Origin: GCA-001856825 sp049965815
Lineage (GTDB): Archaea > Thermoplasmatota > Thermoplasmata > Thermoplasmatales > GCA-001856825
DNA: 26,124 nucleotides
NCBI GenBank assembly: GCA_049965815.1
Contig: JBMFVV010000016.1
Coordinates: 1-26,124 of the forward strand
Reading direction: 5' to 3'
How positions within the stretch are numbered: the first letter of the stretch is position 1; each line of letters opens with the position of its first letter. This document shows positions 7,721 to 15,723 of the stretch, in pieces. Made by a program: the position numbers and the translations under genes. The notes below the pieces were generated by a model. The model made no database searches and was not told the DNA's origin. It saw nothing but the letters and a program-made list of their open reading frames with translations.

Positions 7721-8670
7721 TATTTAAGGTATAGATCCCTGTAACAAGAATCTGCCGCTATCGCCCCATCAGACGCAGCTACTACAATTTGCGCAAACGA
7801 ACCAGCCACATCACCCGCAGCGTAAACTCTTTCTAATGATGTTCTGCAATTCCTGTCGGTCTTGATAAATCCTCTGTCTGTTAGCTCCACTCCAATCGAT
7901 TTGGCAAGCTCAGACTGAGGCTGAAGTCCGACGTATATGAAAATACCATCGAAGTTTTCCTCGAATTCCTGTCCTGTGGTCCTGTCCTTGAATTTAACTG
8001 TCTTTATCAGCTTCCCATCGCCCTTTATTTCTAGAACCTGAACATTTCTCTTGTACTCTATTCCCTTGGACTGTATCTGCTTGACGTATGCGTCCTCGCA
8101 CATGTACTTTGGCATGAATTCAAATATCTTCACTTCCGACACTATGCTTTTCATTGAAATAGCAGCAATTGCTCCAGAGTTCCCCCCACCGATTACTAGG
8201 ATCTTCTTGTTCTTGAAAAGCCATCCATCGCAGGTGCTGCAATAGCTTACCCCCTTACCGAAATATTCCTGTTCCCCCGGAATCCCAAGGTGCTTGTGCT
8301 TTGTGCCAGTAGCAAACAGGATGGCCTTGGATTGGAACTCACCTCTTTCGGTTTCCAGCTTGAAAATATCTCCCTTCTTGATTGATATTACCTTATTGTT
8401 GTCAATTATCTTCGTGTAGTTCCTAGCGTGTTGCAGAAACTCCTTTGCGAGATCTGTTCCAGGAATTGCAGTGAATCCAAGGTAATTCTCCACAAGTGGT
8501 GCCTCTAGGGTCAATCCTCCTGGAGTAGAACCGTCTATTACTACACAAGACAGTCCTGCTCTGGTAGCATAGACCGCTGCTGATAAGCCTGCAGCCCCAG
8601 CTCCTATGATTATAAGGTCGAAATCTCTCTTTTGTATCTCCTGACTTTCTTCGCCCAGAATCAGTTCCAA
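7720..8670 (-). CDS. trxB: Thioredoxin reductase, Thermoplasma-like (non-NADPH type)
   Basis: A flavin disulfide reductase that should reduce thioredoxin-like proteins. With a start at 8670 it has 316 residues: FAD-binding GAGAAG (23-28), redox-active C144-S-T-C147, the nucleotide fold GGGNSG (161-166) and AAGDV (284-288). The basic motif that binds the NADPH 2'-phosphate (HRRxxFR) is absent; the site reads FEFMPKYMCED, as I recall for T. acidophilum TrxR, which does not use NADPH. I choose TTG at 8670 because GAGGGG lies 6 nt before it and the N-terminus then matches the Thermoplasma enzyme in length. A GTG at 8754 would add 28 residues and overlap thsA by 74 nt. The stop overlaps the hutI ATG. 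Confidence 0.9.
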   Translation of the reverse strand: MELILGEESQEIQKRDFDLIIIGAGAAGLSAAVYATRAGLSCVVIDGSTPGGLTLEAPLVENYLGFTAIPGTDLAKEFLQHARNYTKIIDNNKVISIKKGDIFKLETERGEFQSKAILFATGTKHKHLGIPGEQEYFGKGVSYCSTCDGWLFKNKKILVIGGGNSGAIAAISMKSIVSEVKIFEFMPKYMCEDAYVKQIQSKGIEYKRNVQVLEIKGDGKLIKTVKFKDRTTGQEFEENFDGIFIYVGLQPQSELAKSIGVELTDRGFIKTDRNCRTSLERVYAAGDVAGSFAQIVVAASDGAIAADSCYRDLYLK

Positions 8671-8676
8671 CGGAAT

Positions 8677-8682
8677 CCCCTC
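8677..8682 (-). promoter_or_regulatory. Shine-Dalgarno GAGGGG overlapping the thsA stop
   Basis: GAGGGG on the minus strand begins inside the thsA TGA and ends 6 nt before the TTG at 8670. It decides the trxB start and suggests that ribosomes ending on thsA reinitiate on trxB. Confidence 0.6.
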
Positions 8683-10330
8683 ACATTGGGGGCATTCCGC
8701 CCATACCTTCTGGGCCACCCATTCCTTGTGGCATTCCTCCGGGTTGCCCTCCACCGCTTGATTTTTTAGAAGATATCACATCGTCAATTCTTAGTATCAT
8801 TGTGGCTACTTCAGTAGCGCTCTCGATTGCGTGAGATTTTACCCTGACAGGTTCAACCACATTCTTCTTGAATAAATCTGAGACAGTCCCTTCCATGGTG
8901 TCAATGCCGGCATTCTTGTTGCCCGTTTGATGTTCAGACCTCAGTTTAAGGAGTGAATCTATTGGATCCATTCCTGCGTTTTCGGCCAGGGTTCTGGGTA
9001 CTATTTCCAGTGCATTTGCAAATGTCTCGATTGCAAGTTGTTCTCTTCCACCTACAGTTGGTGCATATTTCTTGAGTTGATATGCCAGTTCTGCCTCTAT
9101 GGCGCCTCCTCCTGTAACGAAGGATTGATCCTCAATTGCAACTCCAACCACCTTGAGTGCGTCGTGCAGTGCCCTCTCAACTTCGTCAATGGTATGCTGA
9201 GTCCCGCCCCTAATCAATATGGAAACTGCCTTTGGATATCTGCATCCAGTTATGAATGTAAGTCTGTCATCCCCGATTTTCCTCTCTTCAGTTTTTTCTG
9301 CATTTCCCAGATCCTTTGAAGTTAGATCATCGAGGTTAGTTATGATCTTTGCTCCCGTTGCCTTTGCAATCTTCTCCATGTCACTCTTTTTGACCCTTCT
9401 TACTGCGTAAATTCCCTCCTTTGCAAGAAAGTGCTGTGCTAGATCGTCAATTCCCTTCTGGCTCATTAGGACATTCGCTCCAGATTTCTTTACCTTTTCA
9501 ACCATAGATTTCAGAGTTTCCTCTTCTTGATCTAGGAACGCCTGGATCTTGCTTGGGTCTGTGATCTGGACTTTCGCGTCTATTTCTGTCTTCTTGATTT
9601 CAAGGCCAGAATCTATAAGTGCTATCTTTGAATTTTTTACTTCATTAGGCATTCTTGGGTGGACTTTTTCTTTGTCTATTACAACTCCCTCTATCAGCTC
9701 AGAGTCGGTGATTCCACCACCGAACTTCTTCTGTACTAGAATATTGTCCACATCAACAATCTTCTTTCCATCTCTTTCTTCGACTATGCTTTTGACTGCC
9801 TTCATTGCAATTTTTGCTAGAAAATCTGTAACTCCTCCTACATTCTTTCCTGTCATTGCAGTAAGGGCTATATTCTTCAATACTTCATCACTGATCTTTT
9901 TCTCAGAGATTCCCGCAAGTATTTCAGCAGCCTTATTTGAGGCTAGCTTATACCCGTTCGCAATGACCGTAGGATGGACATTTTGATCCAGCAGGAGTTC
10001 TGCCTGCTTCAAAAGTTCTCCAGCAATAACTACTGCAGTTGTTGTTCCATCTCCTACCTCCTGATCTTGACCTTTGGCTATTTCAATTATCATTTTTGCA
10101 ATGGGGTGGTCGACGTCCATCTGCTTCATGATGGTTGCCCCATCATTTGATATGGTGATGTCTCCAAGAGAGTCAACCAACATCTTGTCCATGCCTTTCG
10201 GACCTAGTGCTGATTTGACTGTATCAGCAATAGCCTTTGCGGCTTCAATATTATTTCGTTGAGCATCTTTCCCGGATTCCCTAGTTGAACCTTCCTTGAG
10301 AACTAAGATAGGGATTTGTCCTGATAACAT
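8681..10330 (-). CDS. thsA: Thermosome subunit (group II chaperonin, alpha-like)
   Basis: A subunit of the archaeal ATP-driven double-ring chaperonin. At 549 residues it is full length. Equatorial motifs are GPKGMDKML (43-51), NDGAT (62-66) and GDGTT (93-97). FVTGGGAIEAELA lies in the second equatorial part, and the flexible C-terminal tail is rich in Gly and Met (GGMPQGMGG). The N-terminus (QIPILVLKEGSTRESG) resembles the alpha rather than the beta subunit of T. acidophilum as I remember them. It has its own promoter and heads the run thsA-trxB-hutI-pgk-pfdA-ftsY. A beta-subunit gene would be expected elsewhere in the genome. Confidence 0.96.
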   Translation of the reverse strand: MLSGQIPILVLKEGSTRESGKDAQRNNIEAAKAIADTVKSALGPKGMDKMLVDSLGDITISNDGATIMKQMDVDHPIAKMIIEIAKGQDQEVGDGTTTAVVIAGELLKQAELLLDQNVHPTVIANGYKLASNKAAEILAGISEKKISDEVLKNIALTAMTGKNVGGVTDFLAKIAMKAVKSIVEERDGKKIVDVDNILVQKKFGGGITDSELIEGVVIDKEKVHPRMPNEVKNSKIALIDSGLEIKKTEIDAKVQITDPSKIQAFLDQEEETLKSMVEKVKKSGANVLMSQKGIDDLAQHFLAKEGIYAVRRVKKSDMEKIAKATGAKIITNLDDLTSKDLGNAEKTEERKIGDDRLTFITGCRYPKAVSILIRGGTQHTIDEVERALHDALKVVGVAIEDQSFVTGGGAIEAELAYQLKKYAPTVGGREQLAIETFANALEIVPRTLAENAGMDPIDSLLKLRSEHQTGNKNAGIDTMEGTVSDLFKKNVVEPVRVKSHAIESATEVATMILRIDDVISSKKSSGGGQPGGMPQGMGGPEGMGGMPPM

Positions 10331-10337
10331 CTAAATT

Positions 10338-10372
10338 TCACCCTAAAACGGTAATTCGTTCTTCTATATAAA
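10338..10372 (-). promoter_or_regulatory. thsA promoter (TATA box plus Shine-Dalgarno)
   Basis: TTTATATA at 10365-10372 on the minus strand is a near-consensus archaeal TATA box. The transcription start would fall around 10342, giving a leader of about 12 nt that contains AGGGTGA (10338-10344), a partial Shine-Dalgarno 7 nt before the ATG. This gene therefore seems to be leadered, unlike many neighbours, and the box probably drives the whole six-gene run. I see no obvious heat-shock operator. Confidence 0.7.
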
Positions 10373-10512
10373 TCTTACAAAATAAGGTTCTGTTACAGTA
10401 GCGGGTCATAGTGCGAATTCGTAAAGGTGTTACAATTCAGGTCAATAACAGGACTAGGGAAGGAAGTTTAATTACCTTTAATAATCTCAATATATTGCAT
10501 ATATTGATTAGA

Positions 10513-10632
10513 ATGGGCGCTCAAGGAAAGAAGAGTTCGTCACCCCCGCCCTCACCTAGGCCTAATCCAAATTATCCGAGTACAACGGGTAAGCCATCTG
10601 GGAAAGGACGAGGAAATGAACCAAAGAAGTGA
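10513..10632 (+). CDS. Small basic Ser/Pro/Gly-rich protein, function unknown
   Basis: I do not recognise this 39-residue peptide. It starts MGAQGKKSSSPPPSPRP and ends in GKGRGNEPKK; it is very basic, has no hydrophobic core, and looks disordered, as nucleic-acid-binding tails do. The frame is open back to a GTG at 10411 (73 residues), but that N-terminal part looks less protein-like. TTTAATAA at about 10477-10484 lies 30 nt before the ATG at 10513 and could be its TATA box. A perfect 9-bp hairpin follows 14 nt after the stop, which fits a short independent transcript. It is divergent from thsA. Confidence 0.45.
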   Translation: MGAQGKKSSSPPPSPRPNPNYPSTTGKPSGKGRGNEPKK

Positions 10633-10645
10633 ATATGGTCGAATC

Positions 10646-10668
10646 GGATAGAGTGTCAGACTCTATCC
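10646..10668 (+). terminator. Perfect 9-bp hairpin, possible terminator
   Basis: GGATAGAGT and ACTCTATCC form a perfect stem around the loop GTCAG, followed by TTATATTT. It stands 14 nt after the stop of the small basic protein. Archaeal termination mostly uses T-runs, so the hairpin could also protect the 3' end or be part of a small RNA. Confidence 0.45.
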
Positions 10669-10957
10669 TTATATTTGATGGTTCTGTTGAGATGGCCGAG
10701 CGTAGTCAAGATTAGCAAATCTGTTAAATGTTGCAACATGAGAAGATTTTGAGATTATTATCTATCCAGTGAATCTAATATATCTCAATATTCAGAGTAA
10801 CAATCGGGAAGGACACATAAGAAACGTCTTGAATTACAGCATATACTTTGAACTCTTGAATAATGGCACCAAGGCAGCAGTAATGCCATGAAAGATTGTT
10901 CCGTGGAAATTAAACGCAAATGCATTATCATTTAATATTGCAAATTATTCAGGGTGG
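10669..10957. other. 289-bp gene-free stretch before the DUF5611-like gene
   Basis: AT-rich DNA without a supported gene. It contains a perfect 12-bp palindrome, ATGTTGCAACAT (around 10730-10741), and, near 10690, GATGGCCGAGCG, which resembles the D arm of tRNA-Ser/Leu, but no anticodon arm and T arm follow. TTTAATATT at about 10931-10939 is 23 nt before the next ATG and is a probable TATA box. Confidence 0.5.
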
Positions 10958-11242
10958 ATGCGAAATTACCCCTGCAAAAGTGAAGTTACAGAAAATTTCC
11001 TGGAATCTAAAATGAAGGCTATATTTGGCAACGTAAGTAAGAATGGAAATCAATTTGTGTCAACATACTCAGAATCCCTTAGTGTCGTCGCCACAGTTTC
11101 TGGAAAGAAAGAGATATCTGTTGAAACGAAGACTTCTCCTGGAACCGATCAGGAAAGAATCGTGAAGTTATACAACCAGTTCCTGGAGGAAGTCACAGGA
11201 TATACTGCAAAAGAGAGAAAGAAGTTGATGTCGAAGATATGA
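10958..11242 (+). CDS. DUF5611-like conserved archaeal protein
   Basis: A 94-residue soluble protein of unknown function. The C-terminal part (YNQFLEEVTGYTAKERKKLM, about 71-90) and the opening MRNY pattern match my memory of the small euryarchaeal family DUF5611; this is not a search result. The predicted content is alternating beta strands followed by one helix and a basic tail. The TATA-like box is 23 nt upstream, so the mRNA is probably leaderless. The stop overlaps the acdA ATG (ATGA), so translation of the synthetase alpha subunit should depend on it. A link to acyl-CoA metabolism is inferred only from this coupling. Confidence 0.65.
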   Translation: MRNYPCKSEVTENFLESKMKAIFGNVSKNGNQFVSTYSESLSVVATVSGKKEISVETKTSPGTDQERIVKLYNQFLEEVTGYTAKERKKLMSKI

Positions 11243-12618
11243 ACCTTGATGAACTTTTCTCAATAAATTCAGTGTGCCTGGTCGGTGCTTCAAGGGAAGA
11301 GGGAAAGATTGGGAACGTCGTCCTAAAAAATCTAAAGAAGAATTTTAGGGGAGAAATACTACTTGTCCACCCTGTTGCTGAGGAAATAGAGGGCATAAGG
11401 TGCTATAAATCTATAGACTCAATTCCTCACCCTGTTGATCTTGGGGTCATTTCTCTCCCCTCTGTAAAAGCGGTGGAAGCGGTCCGGGCTCTAGCAGAAA
11501 GAGGGTGCAAGGTATGCATTCCCGTTGCAGGTGGCTTTGGGGAACAAGGGGAAGAAGGGAGGAAGCTGGAGAATCAAATGAAGGAGATATCTTCCAGAAC
11601 TGGAACAAGAATAATCGGACCAAACTGCGTTGGAGTGATCATTCCGCGAATAGGTCTCAATACTGCCCTGACCACCGGAGAGAAGACCGGGTTTCCATCT
11701 GATGGTCCAATAGCATTCGTCTCCCAGAGTGGTGCACTTGGATTACTAGCAATGGATGAATTCTCGGATTCAGGTGTTGGTTTCTCTTCGTTTGTTTCCC
11801 TCGGGAATGAGATCGATGTTGATGAAACAGAAATGGTTAGGACCCTGGAAAGGGATGGGGAAACTAAATCCATTGCTATTTATCTCGAGAAGATTTCAGA
11901 AATAGACGAATTCCTGAAGGCATGCAGATCAGCGTCAGAAAAGAAAGGTATTGTTGTGCTCAAGGGTGGACAAACTGAATCTGGAAGCAGGGCTACATCT
12001 CTTCATACAGGGTCCCTTCTTAAGACAAGTTTCTCGCTGAAGGGTATTTTCAGGCAGAACGGGATAATCCAGGCAAGTAATGAAATAGAGCTCATTGATT
12101 TTGCCTCAGCCCTAGCATTTGCCAAACCCGTAAGGGGCAGGAGGGTGGCGGTTGTTTCCTCTGCAGGTGGTGTTGGAGTCATAGCAACGGATGTTCTTGA
12201 AACTCAAGGGTTTAAGGTTAATAGAACATCTGACCAACTCGCAGGTAGGATAAAATCTATGATCTCTCAGATAGGTTCCCCGTTCAATCCAATAGATATG
12301 ACTGCTGAAGCCACGAATATTCAGTATGAGAATGTCATTAACGAAATAGATGAATCTGGTGAATTTGACTCAATTCTCGCGTTTGTATTGTACCAGACGT
12401 TCGGTGTCACAGAAGACATTATAGAATTTTTGGACAGATTCAACAAATCATCCAACATCCCTATTGTGGTTGGAATGATAGGTGGACAGTATACAAGGGA
12501 CATATTTAGAAGAACCACGCAGAGAGGTATTCCAGTTTTCCCAACGGTACAGAGAGCTGCTAACGCTCTTGGGGCACTATACGAGAGAGGGGAATTCCTC
12601 AGGAGGTTTGAGAGATGA
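11239..12618 (+). CDS. acdA: Acyl-CoA synthetase (ADP-forming), alpha subunit
   Basis: This subunit binds CoA and carries the phospho-histidine of the NDP-forming acetyl/acyl-CoA synthetase, which makes acid + CoA + ATP from acyl-CoA, ADP and phosphate. It has a CoA-binding Rossmann domain (VGASREEGKIGN, 15-26), a first ligase domain with GPNCVG (127-132) and SQSGALG (162-168), and a second with the phosphorylated H256 in SLHTGS. At 459 residues the length is normal for the separate alpha subunit. It overlaps both the DUF5611-like gene upstream and the beta subunit downstream by ATGA. Several paralogues with different acid preferences usually exist in archaea, so acetate is not proven as the substrate. 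Confidence 0.92.
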   Translation: MNLDELFSINSVCLVGASREEGKIGNVVLKNLKKNFRGEILLVHPVAEEIEGIRCYKSIDSIPHPVDLGVISLPSVKAVEAVRALAERGCKVCIPVAGGFGEQGEEGRKLENQMKEISSRTGTRIIGPNCVGVIIPRIGLNTALTTGEKTGFPSDGPIAFVSQSGALGLLAMDEFSDSGVGFSSFVSLGNEIDVDETEMVRTLERDGETKSIAIYLEKISEIDEFLKACRSASEKKGIVVLKGGQTESGSRATSLHTGSLLKTSFSLKGIFRQNGIIQASNEIELIDFASALAFAKPVRGRRVAVVSSAGGVGVIATDVLETQGFKVNRTSDQLAGRIKSMISQIGSPFNPIDMTAEATNIQYENVINEIDESGEFDSILAFVLYQTFGVTEDIIEFLDRFNKSSNIPIVVGMIGGQYTRDIFRRTTQRGIPVFPTVQRAANALGALYERGEFLRRFER

Positions 12619-13220
12619 CAGTAATACCTGAACTTGAGTTCAAGGCGACACTTGACAGGTTAGGATTCAAACAGCCAAGACGATTTTTGATTAACAATCC
12701 GGAAGATTATCAAGGGGCATTCCCCGCTGTTCTGAAAGTCAGTTCTGAGACCATTACTCACAAAACTGAAATCGGGGCTGTGGTAGGCGATATCAAGACA
12801 AAGGAAGACTTCGAATATAATCTGAAGGCAATGAGAATCAAATTTCCAGGTGAAACCATTTACGCCGAAGAGATGGCAAGGAAAGGAATTGAAGCTATCG
12901 TCGGTCTAATAATGGACAGCCAGTTCGGAAAGCTCCTGTTATTTGGGATAGGGGGATTCTATTCAGAGTTGATAAGTGATGTTACGTTTAAGAAGGTTCC
13001 ACTAGACAGGTATGATGCAGAAGATGCTCTGGACGAACTGAGGTTTAAAAGACTCTTCAACGGTTACAGGGGGTTGAAGGCAAACAGGGAAGTACTGATT
13101 GACCTTTTACTGAAGATATCAGATTTTTCAGTGCACAATGAATTCTCCCAGATAGATTTCAATCCTGTTTTCCTTTACGAGGACGATTACCTGATAATAG
13201 ATGCAAAGCTTGTTGTCTGA
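12615..13220 (+). CDS. acdB: Acyl-CoA synthetase (ADP-forming), beta subunit (ATP-grasp)
   Basis: The ATP-grasp subunit that accepts phosphate from the alpha-subunit histidine and phosphorylates ADP. Signatures are VLKVSSETITHKTEIGAV (about 39-56), with H49 at the position of the second phospho-histidine described for Pyrococcus ACD, the glycine-rich LLFGIGGFYSEL (about 108-119) and the metal-site end QIDFNPVF. At 201 residues it is about 30 shorter than usual, mainly at the N-terminus, but no upstream start is possible without deeper overlap. The ATG overlaps the acdA stop (ATGA), which fixes the start and argues for equal synthesis of both chains. Confidence 0.9.
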   Translation: MTVIPELEFKATLDRLGFKQPRRFLINNPEDYQGAFPAVLKVSSETITHKTEIGAVVGDIKTKEDFEYNLKAMRIKFPGETIYAEEMARKGIEAIVGLIMDSQFGKLLLFGIGGFYSELISDVTFKKVPLDRYDAEDALDELRFKRLFNGYRGLKANREVLIDLLLKISDFSVHNEFSQIDFNPVFLYEDDYLIIDAKLVV

Positions 13221-13226
13221 GCCAGG

Positions 13227-14183
13227 TCACCCTGATACTCTGAGCACGATTCTTCCTTCCTTGTTTCCGTACTCTGCAATAGCTTTTTCATAATCATCAA
13301 GGTCAAACGTCTTCCATAGCCTGCTCTTTATATGATTTTCTGAGACAATCTTGATCAAATCCGCAAATTCTTTTCTGGTACCACCTGTAGAACCTATTAT
13401 CGATCTCTCCCCTGTGTACAACTGTGCTAAATTCAGTTTTGTATCCTTGCCTGTCAGGGTCCCAAAAGTGACTATTCTTCCGTTAGTATCGAGATAGTCA
13501 ACATAGCGCTCCCACGCTTCCGTACCTATGGAATTGACTATAACATCGACCTTCTCATCCTTCCACTCCACGAATCCAGATTCCGATGGAAATTTCTTGC
13601 GTGACGAGTAGAATACTTTTGCACCCATAATTTTGCCTAAGGATAATGAATACCATCCCGTGTTTCCAGATGCTCCTACAACCAGAAGCCTCTCACATTT
13701 CTTCAATCCGGCTCTCTTTAAGGCGTGGTACGCAGTAAGCCCTCCAACTGGGATTGAAACTGCATCTTCAAATGACATAGAATCAGGAATCATCTCAAGA
13801 TGAGACTCATCAGTACCGAAAAATTCAGAGAATCCTCCGTTACAACCGACTCCCATTACACCCCCATTTCTGCATAACTCTTCCGCACCTTCCTTACACC
13901 TATCGCATGTTCCATCGTAGATCCTAGGATATACGATCACTCTATCACCTACTTTGAATTTCCCGGGAGTTGAGATGCTTTCAATGACCCCTACAAATTC
14001 GGCTCCAGGAATGTGGGGGTATGGGGTTATGTTGTAGTTCACTTTACCAAGTATGACATTTATATCAACCGGGTTCAATCCCGCATAGGTGATCCTTACT
14101 ACAACGGGACCATTAGGTTTCTCTACATCCTCTATTCTGGTATTTCCTAACCCTCCTGGTTGTCTTATTACAACTGACTTCAT
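13227..14183 (-). CDS. MDR-family NAD(P)H oxidoreductase (quinone oxidoreductase/acryloyl-CoA reductase-like)
   Basis: A 318-residue medium-chain dehydrogenase/reductase: GroES-like domain (about 1-130), then a Rossmann domain with GASGNTG (170-176). The catalytic zinc ligands of alcohol dehydrogenases are missing: D40 stands in GLNPVD where Cys is expected, and GAE (60-62) replaces GHE. Only three of the four structural-zinc cysteines are present (C93, C96, C104). This pattern fits zinc-independent members such as quinone oxidoreductases and enoyl- or acryloyl-CoA reductases better than true alcohol dehydrogenases. It converges on acdB with 6 nt between stops. The substrate is unknown. Confidence 0.8.
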   Translation of the reverse strand: MKSVVIRQPGGLGNTRIEDVEKPNGPVVVRITYAGLNPVDINVILGKVNYNITPYPHIPGAEFVGVIESISTPGKFKVGDRVIVYPRIYDGTCDRCKEGAEELCRNGGVMGVGCNGGFSEFFGTDESHLEMIPDSMSFEDAVSIPVGGLTAYHALKRAGLKKCERLLVVGASGNTGWYSLSLGKIMGAKVFYSSRKKFPSESGFVEWKDEKVDVIVNSIGTEAWERYVDYLDTNGRIVTFGTLTGKDTKLNLAQLYTGERSIIGSTGGTRKEFADLIKIVSENHIKSRLWKTFDLDDYEKAIAEYGNKEGRIVLRVSG

Positions 14184-14258
14184 GAGTTTCGATTGTAATG
14201 TGGTTTATTATCCCTTTGTTTCCTGTTTATTCTTGCTGTACTTTTGTAGACAAATCGT

Positions 14259-14284
14259 CGAACTTTCGGTTACTTTCGAACTTT
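14259..14284 (+). promoter_or_regulatory. Repeated CGAACTTT boxes upstream of glnA, possible operator
   Basis: CGAACTTT occurs at 14259-14266 and at 14277-14284, 18 bp apart, with ACTTTCG repeated between them. The pair ends about 35 bp before the glnA TATA box, a plausible place for an activator or repressor of nitrogen assimilation. This is pattern only; I know no regulator with this site. Confidence 0.35.
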
Positions 14285-14318
14285 ATTATTTAGAGAAGGG
14301 AAGAGTTGATTTAGCAAA

Positions 14319-14328
14319 AGCTTAAATC
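14319..14328 (+). promoter_or_regulatory. TATA-like box for glnA
   Basis: AGCTTAAATC is centred about 24-26 nt before the ATG at 14348, so transcription should begin at the start codon (leaderless). Confidence 0.55.
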
Positions 14329-14347
14329 GTGAAGACATTGGCATTTC

Positions 14348-15673
14348 ATGGCATATGATGCGCAGGAAATTATCAAGATTTCGGACCAGAAGGACTTGAA
14401 ATATTTCTATTTCCAATTCACAGACATCCGGGGAACACCAAAGTCTGTCATGCTTCCCAGGAACAGGCTTGAAAAGATCCTGGAAGAAGGAGTGTTATTT
14501 GATGGATCTTCTATTCTTGGCTATGCCACTATAGAAGAAAGTGATATGAGAGCGTTTCCGGATTATTCCTCATTTGAGATACTCCCCTGGGCAGTTGACG
14601 GAGGAAAGGCAGCAAGATTTGTTTGTTCAATTATGAAGCCAGACGGAGCTCCTTTCGTTGGAGATCCGCGCTACGTACTCCAGAAACAGCTCGAGAGAAT
14701 AGAGAAGAAGAACATGGAGTTCTTCGTTGGTCCGGAGTTTGAGTTCTTCCTTCTGGAACTAAAGGATGGGAAATATGTTCCGCACGATACCGGCGGTTAT
14801 TTCACGTTCGGCCCACTTGACAAGGGGGAAATAGTAAAGAAGGAAATCTTGAACTATCTCGATTTTCTGGGATATATGCCTGAGGCAGCGCATCATGAGG
14901 TGTCACCAGGTCAGCATGAAATTGATCTCAGGTATGCACCGGCACTATTCATGGCAGATAGGATCATAACAATGCGAACAGCAATTAAGACTGTTGCAGC
15001 CAAATTCGGTTTATATGCTACATTTATGCCAAAACCATTCTATGGCATAAATGGCACAGGGATGCACATCCATCAAAGCCTGATGACCCCGTCTGAGGAT
15101 AAGAACTATTTTTGGGATGATAAGGACAAGAATGGACTTTCAGAGATGGCATATCATTACCTTGCGGGAGTGCTTTCGCATGCCGTAGAACTTTCTCCCA
15201 TTTTCGCCTCCTGGGTGAATTCCTACAAGAGACTGGTTCCTGGATATGAAGCACCTGTTTACATTGCCTGGGGCACCAAGAATCGTTCAGCACTTATAAG
15301 GATTCCAGCTGGGGATCGTATCAAGAAACGTTTCGAATTCAGGGCGGCAGATTCAGCTGGAAACCCATACCTTCAGTTTGCAACAATTCTTGCTGCGGGA
15401 TTAGATGGAATTGAAAGGAAACTGGAATGCCCAGAACCCACAGAGCTTGATATATTCCATCTATCGCAAAAACAGAGGGACTCTATGGGCATAGGATCAC
15501 TTCCAGAATCTCTCGGGGAGGCATTGCATCATCTTAGGAACAGCCAGTTCATGAAATCAGTTCTCGGTGAACACATCTACAACAATTTCATTTACATCAA
15601 GCAGAAAGAGTGGGACGAATTCAGATCATATGTTACAGACTGGGAGATCAACAATCTACTTCCCATATTGTAA
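14348..15673 (+). CDS. glnA: Glutamine synthetase type I
   Basis: Makes glutamine from glutamate, ammonia and ATP in a cytoplasmic dodecamer. At 441 residues it is of the shorter GSI-alpha size. Signatures are DGSSILGYATIEESDM (52-67), metal ligands in PEFEFF (129-134), EAAHHEVSPGQHEID (179-193), NGTGMHIHQSL (235-245) with H240, the ATP-site region KNRSALIRIP (311-320), and RFEFRAAD (328-335). I see no clear NLY-type adenylylation site near the C-terminus, so control is more likely by transcription or feedback. It has its own leaderless promoter and is followed by tRNA-Val. Confidence 0.96.
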   Translation: MAYDAQEIIKISDQKDLKYFYFQFTDIRGTPKSVMLPRNRLEKILEEGVLFDGSSILGYATIEESDMRAFPDYSSFEILPWAVDGGKAARFVCSIMKPDGAPFVGDPRYVLQKQLERIEKKNMEFFVGPEFEFFLLELKDGKYVPHDTGGYFTFGPLDKGEIVKKEILNYLDFLGYMPEAAHHEVSPGQHEIDLRYAPALFMADRIITMRTAIKTVAAKFGLYATFMPKPFYGINGTGMHIHQSLMTPSEDKNYFWDDKDKNGLSEMAYHYLAGVLSHAVELSPIFASWVNSYKRLVPGYEAPVYIAWGTKNRSALIRIPAGDRIKKRFEFRAADSAGNPYLQFATILAAGLDGIERKLECPEPTELDIFHLSQKQRDSMGIGSLPESLGEALHHLRNSQFMKSVLGEHIYNNFIYIKQKEWDEFRSYVTDWEINNLLPIL

Positions 15674-15723
15674 ATGAGAAGGTTGATAGTTAACATTAAT
15701 TATCTCTCATAACTTCAGATTGA

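Noticed and set aside
10684..10792. tRNA-Ser/Leu-like fragment (GATGGCCGAGCG, with GTTGAGA and TCTCAAT about 100 nt apart)
   Set aside because: No valid anticodon arm with T33 and no T arm (TTCRA) could be found, so it is at best a tRNA relic.
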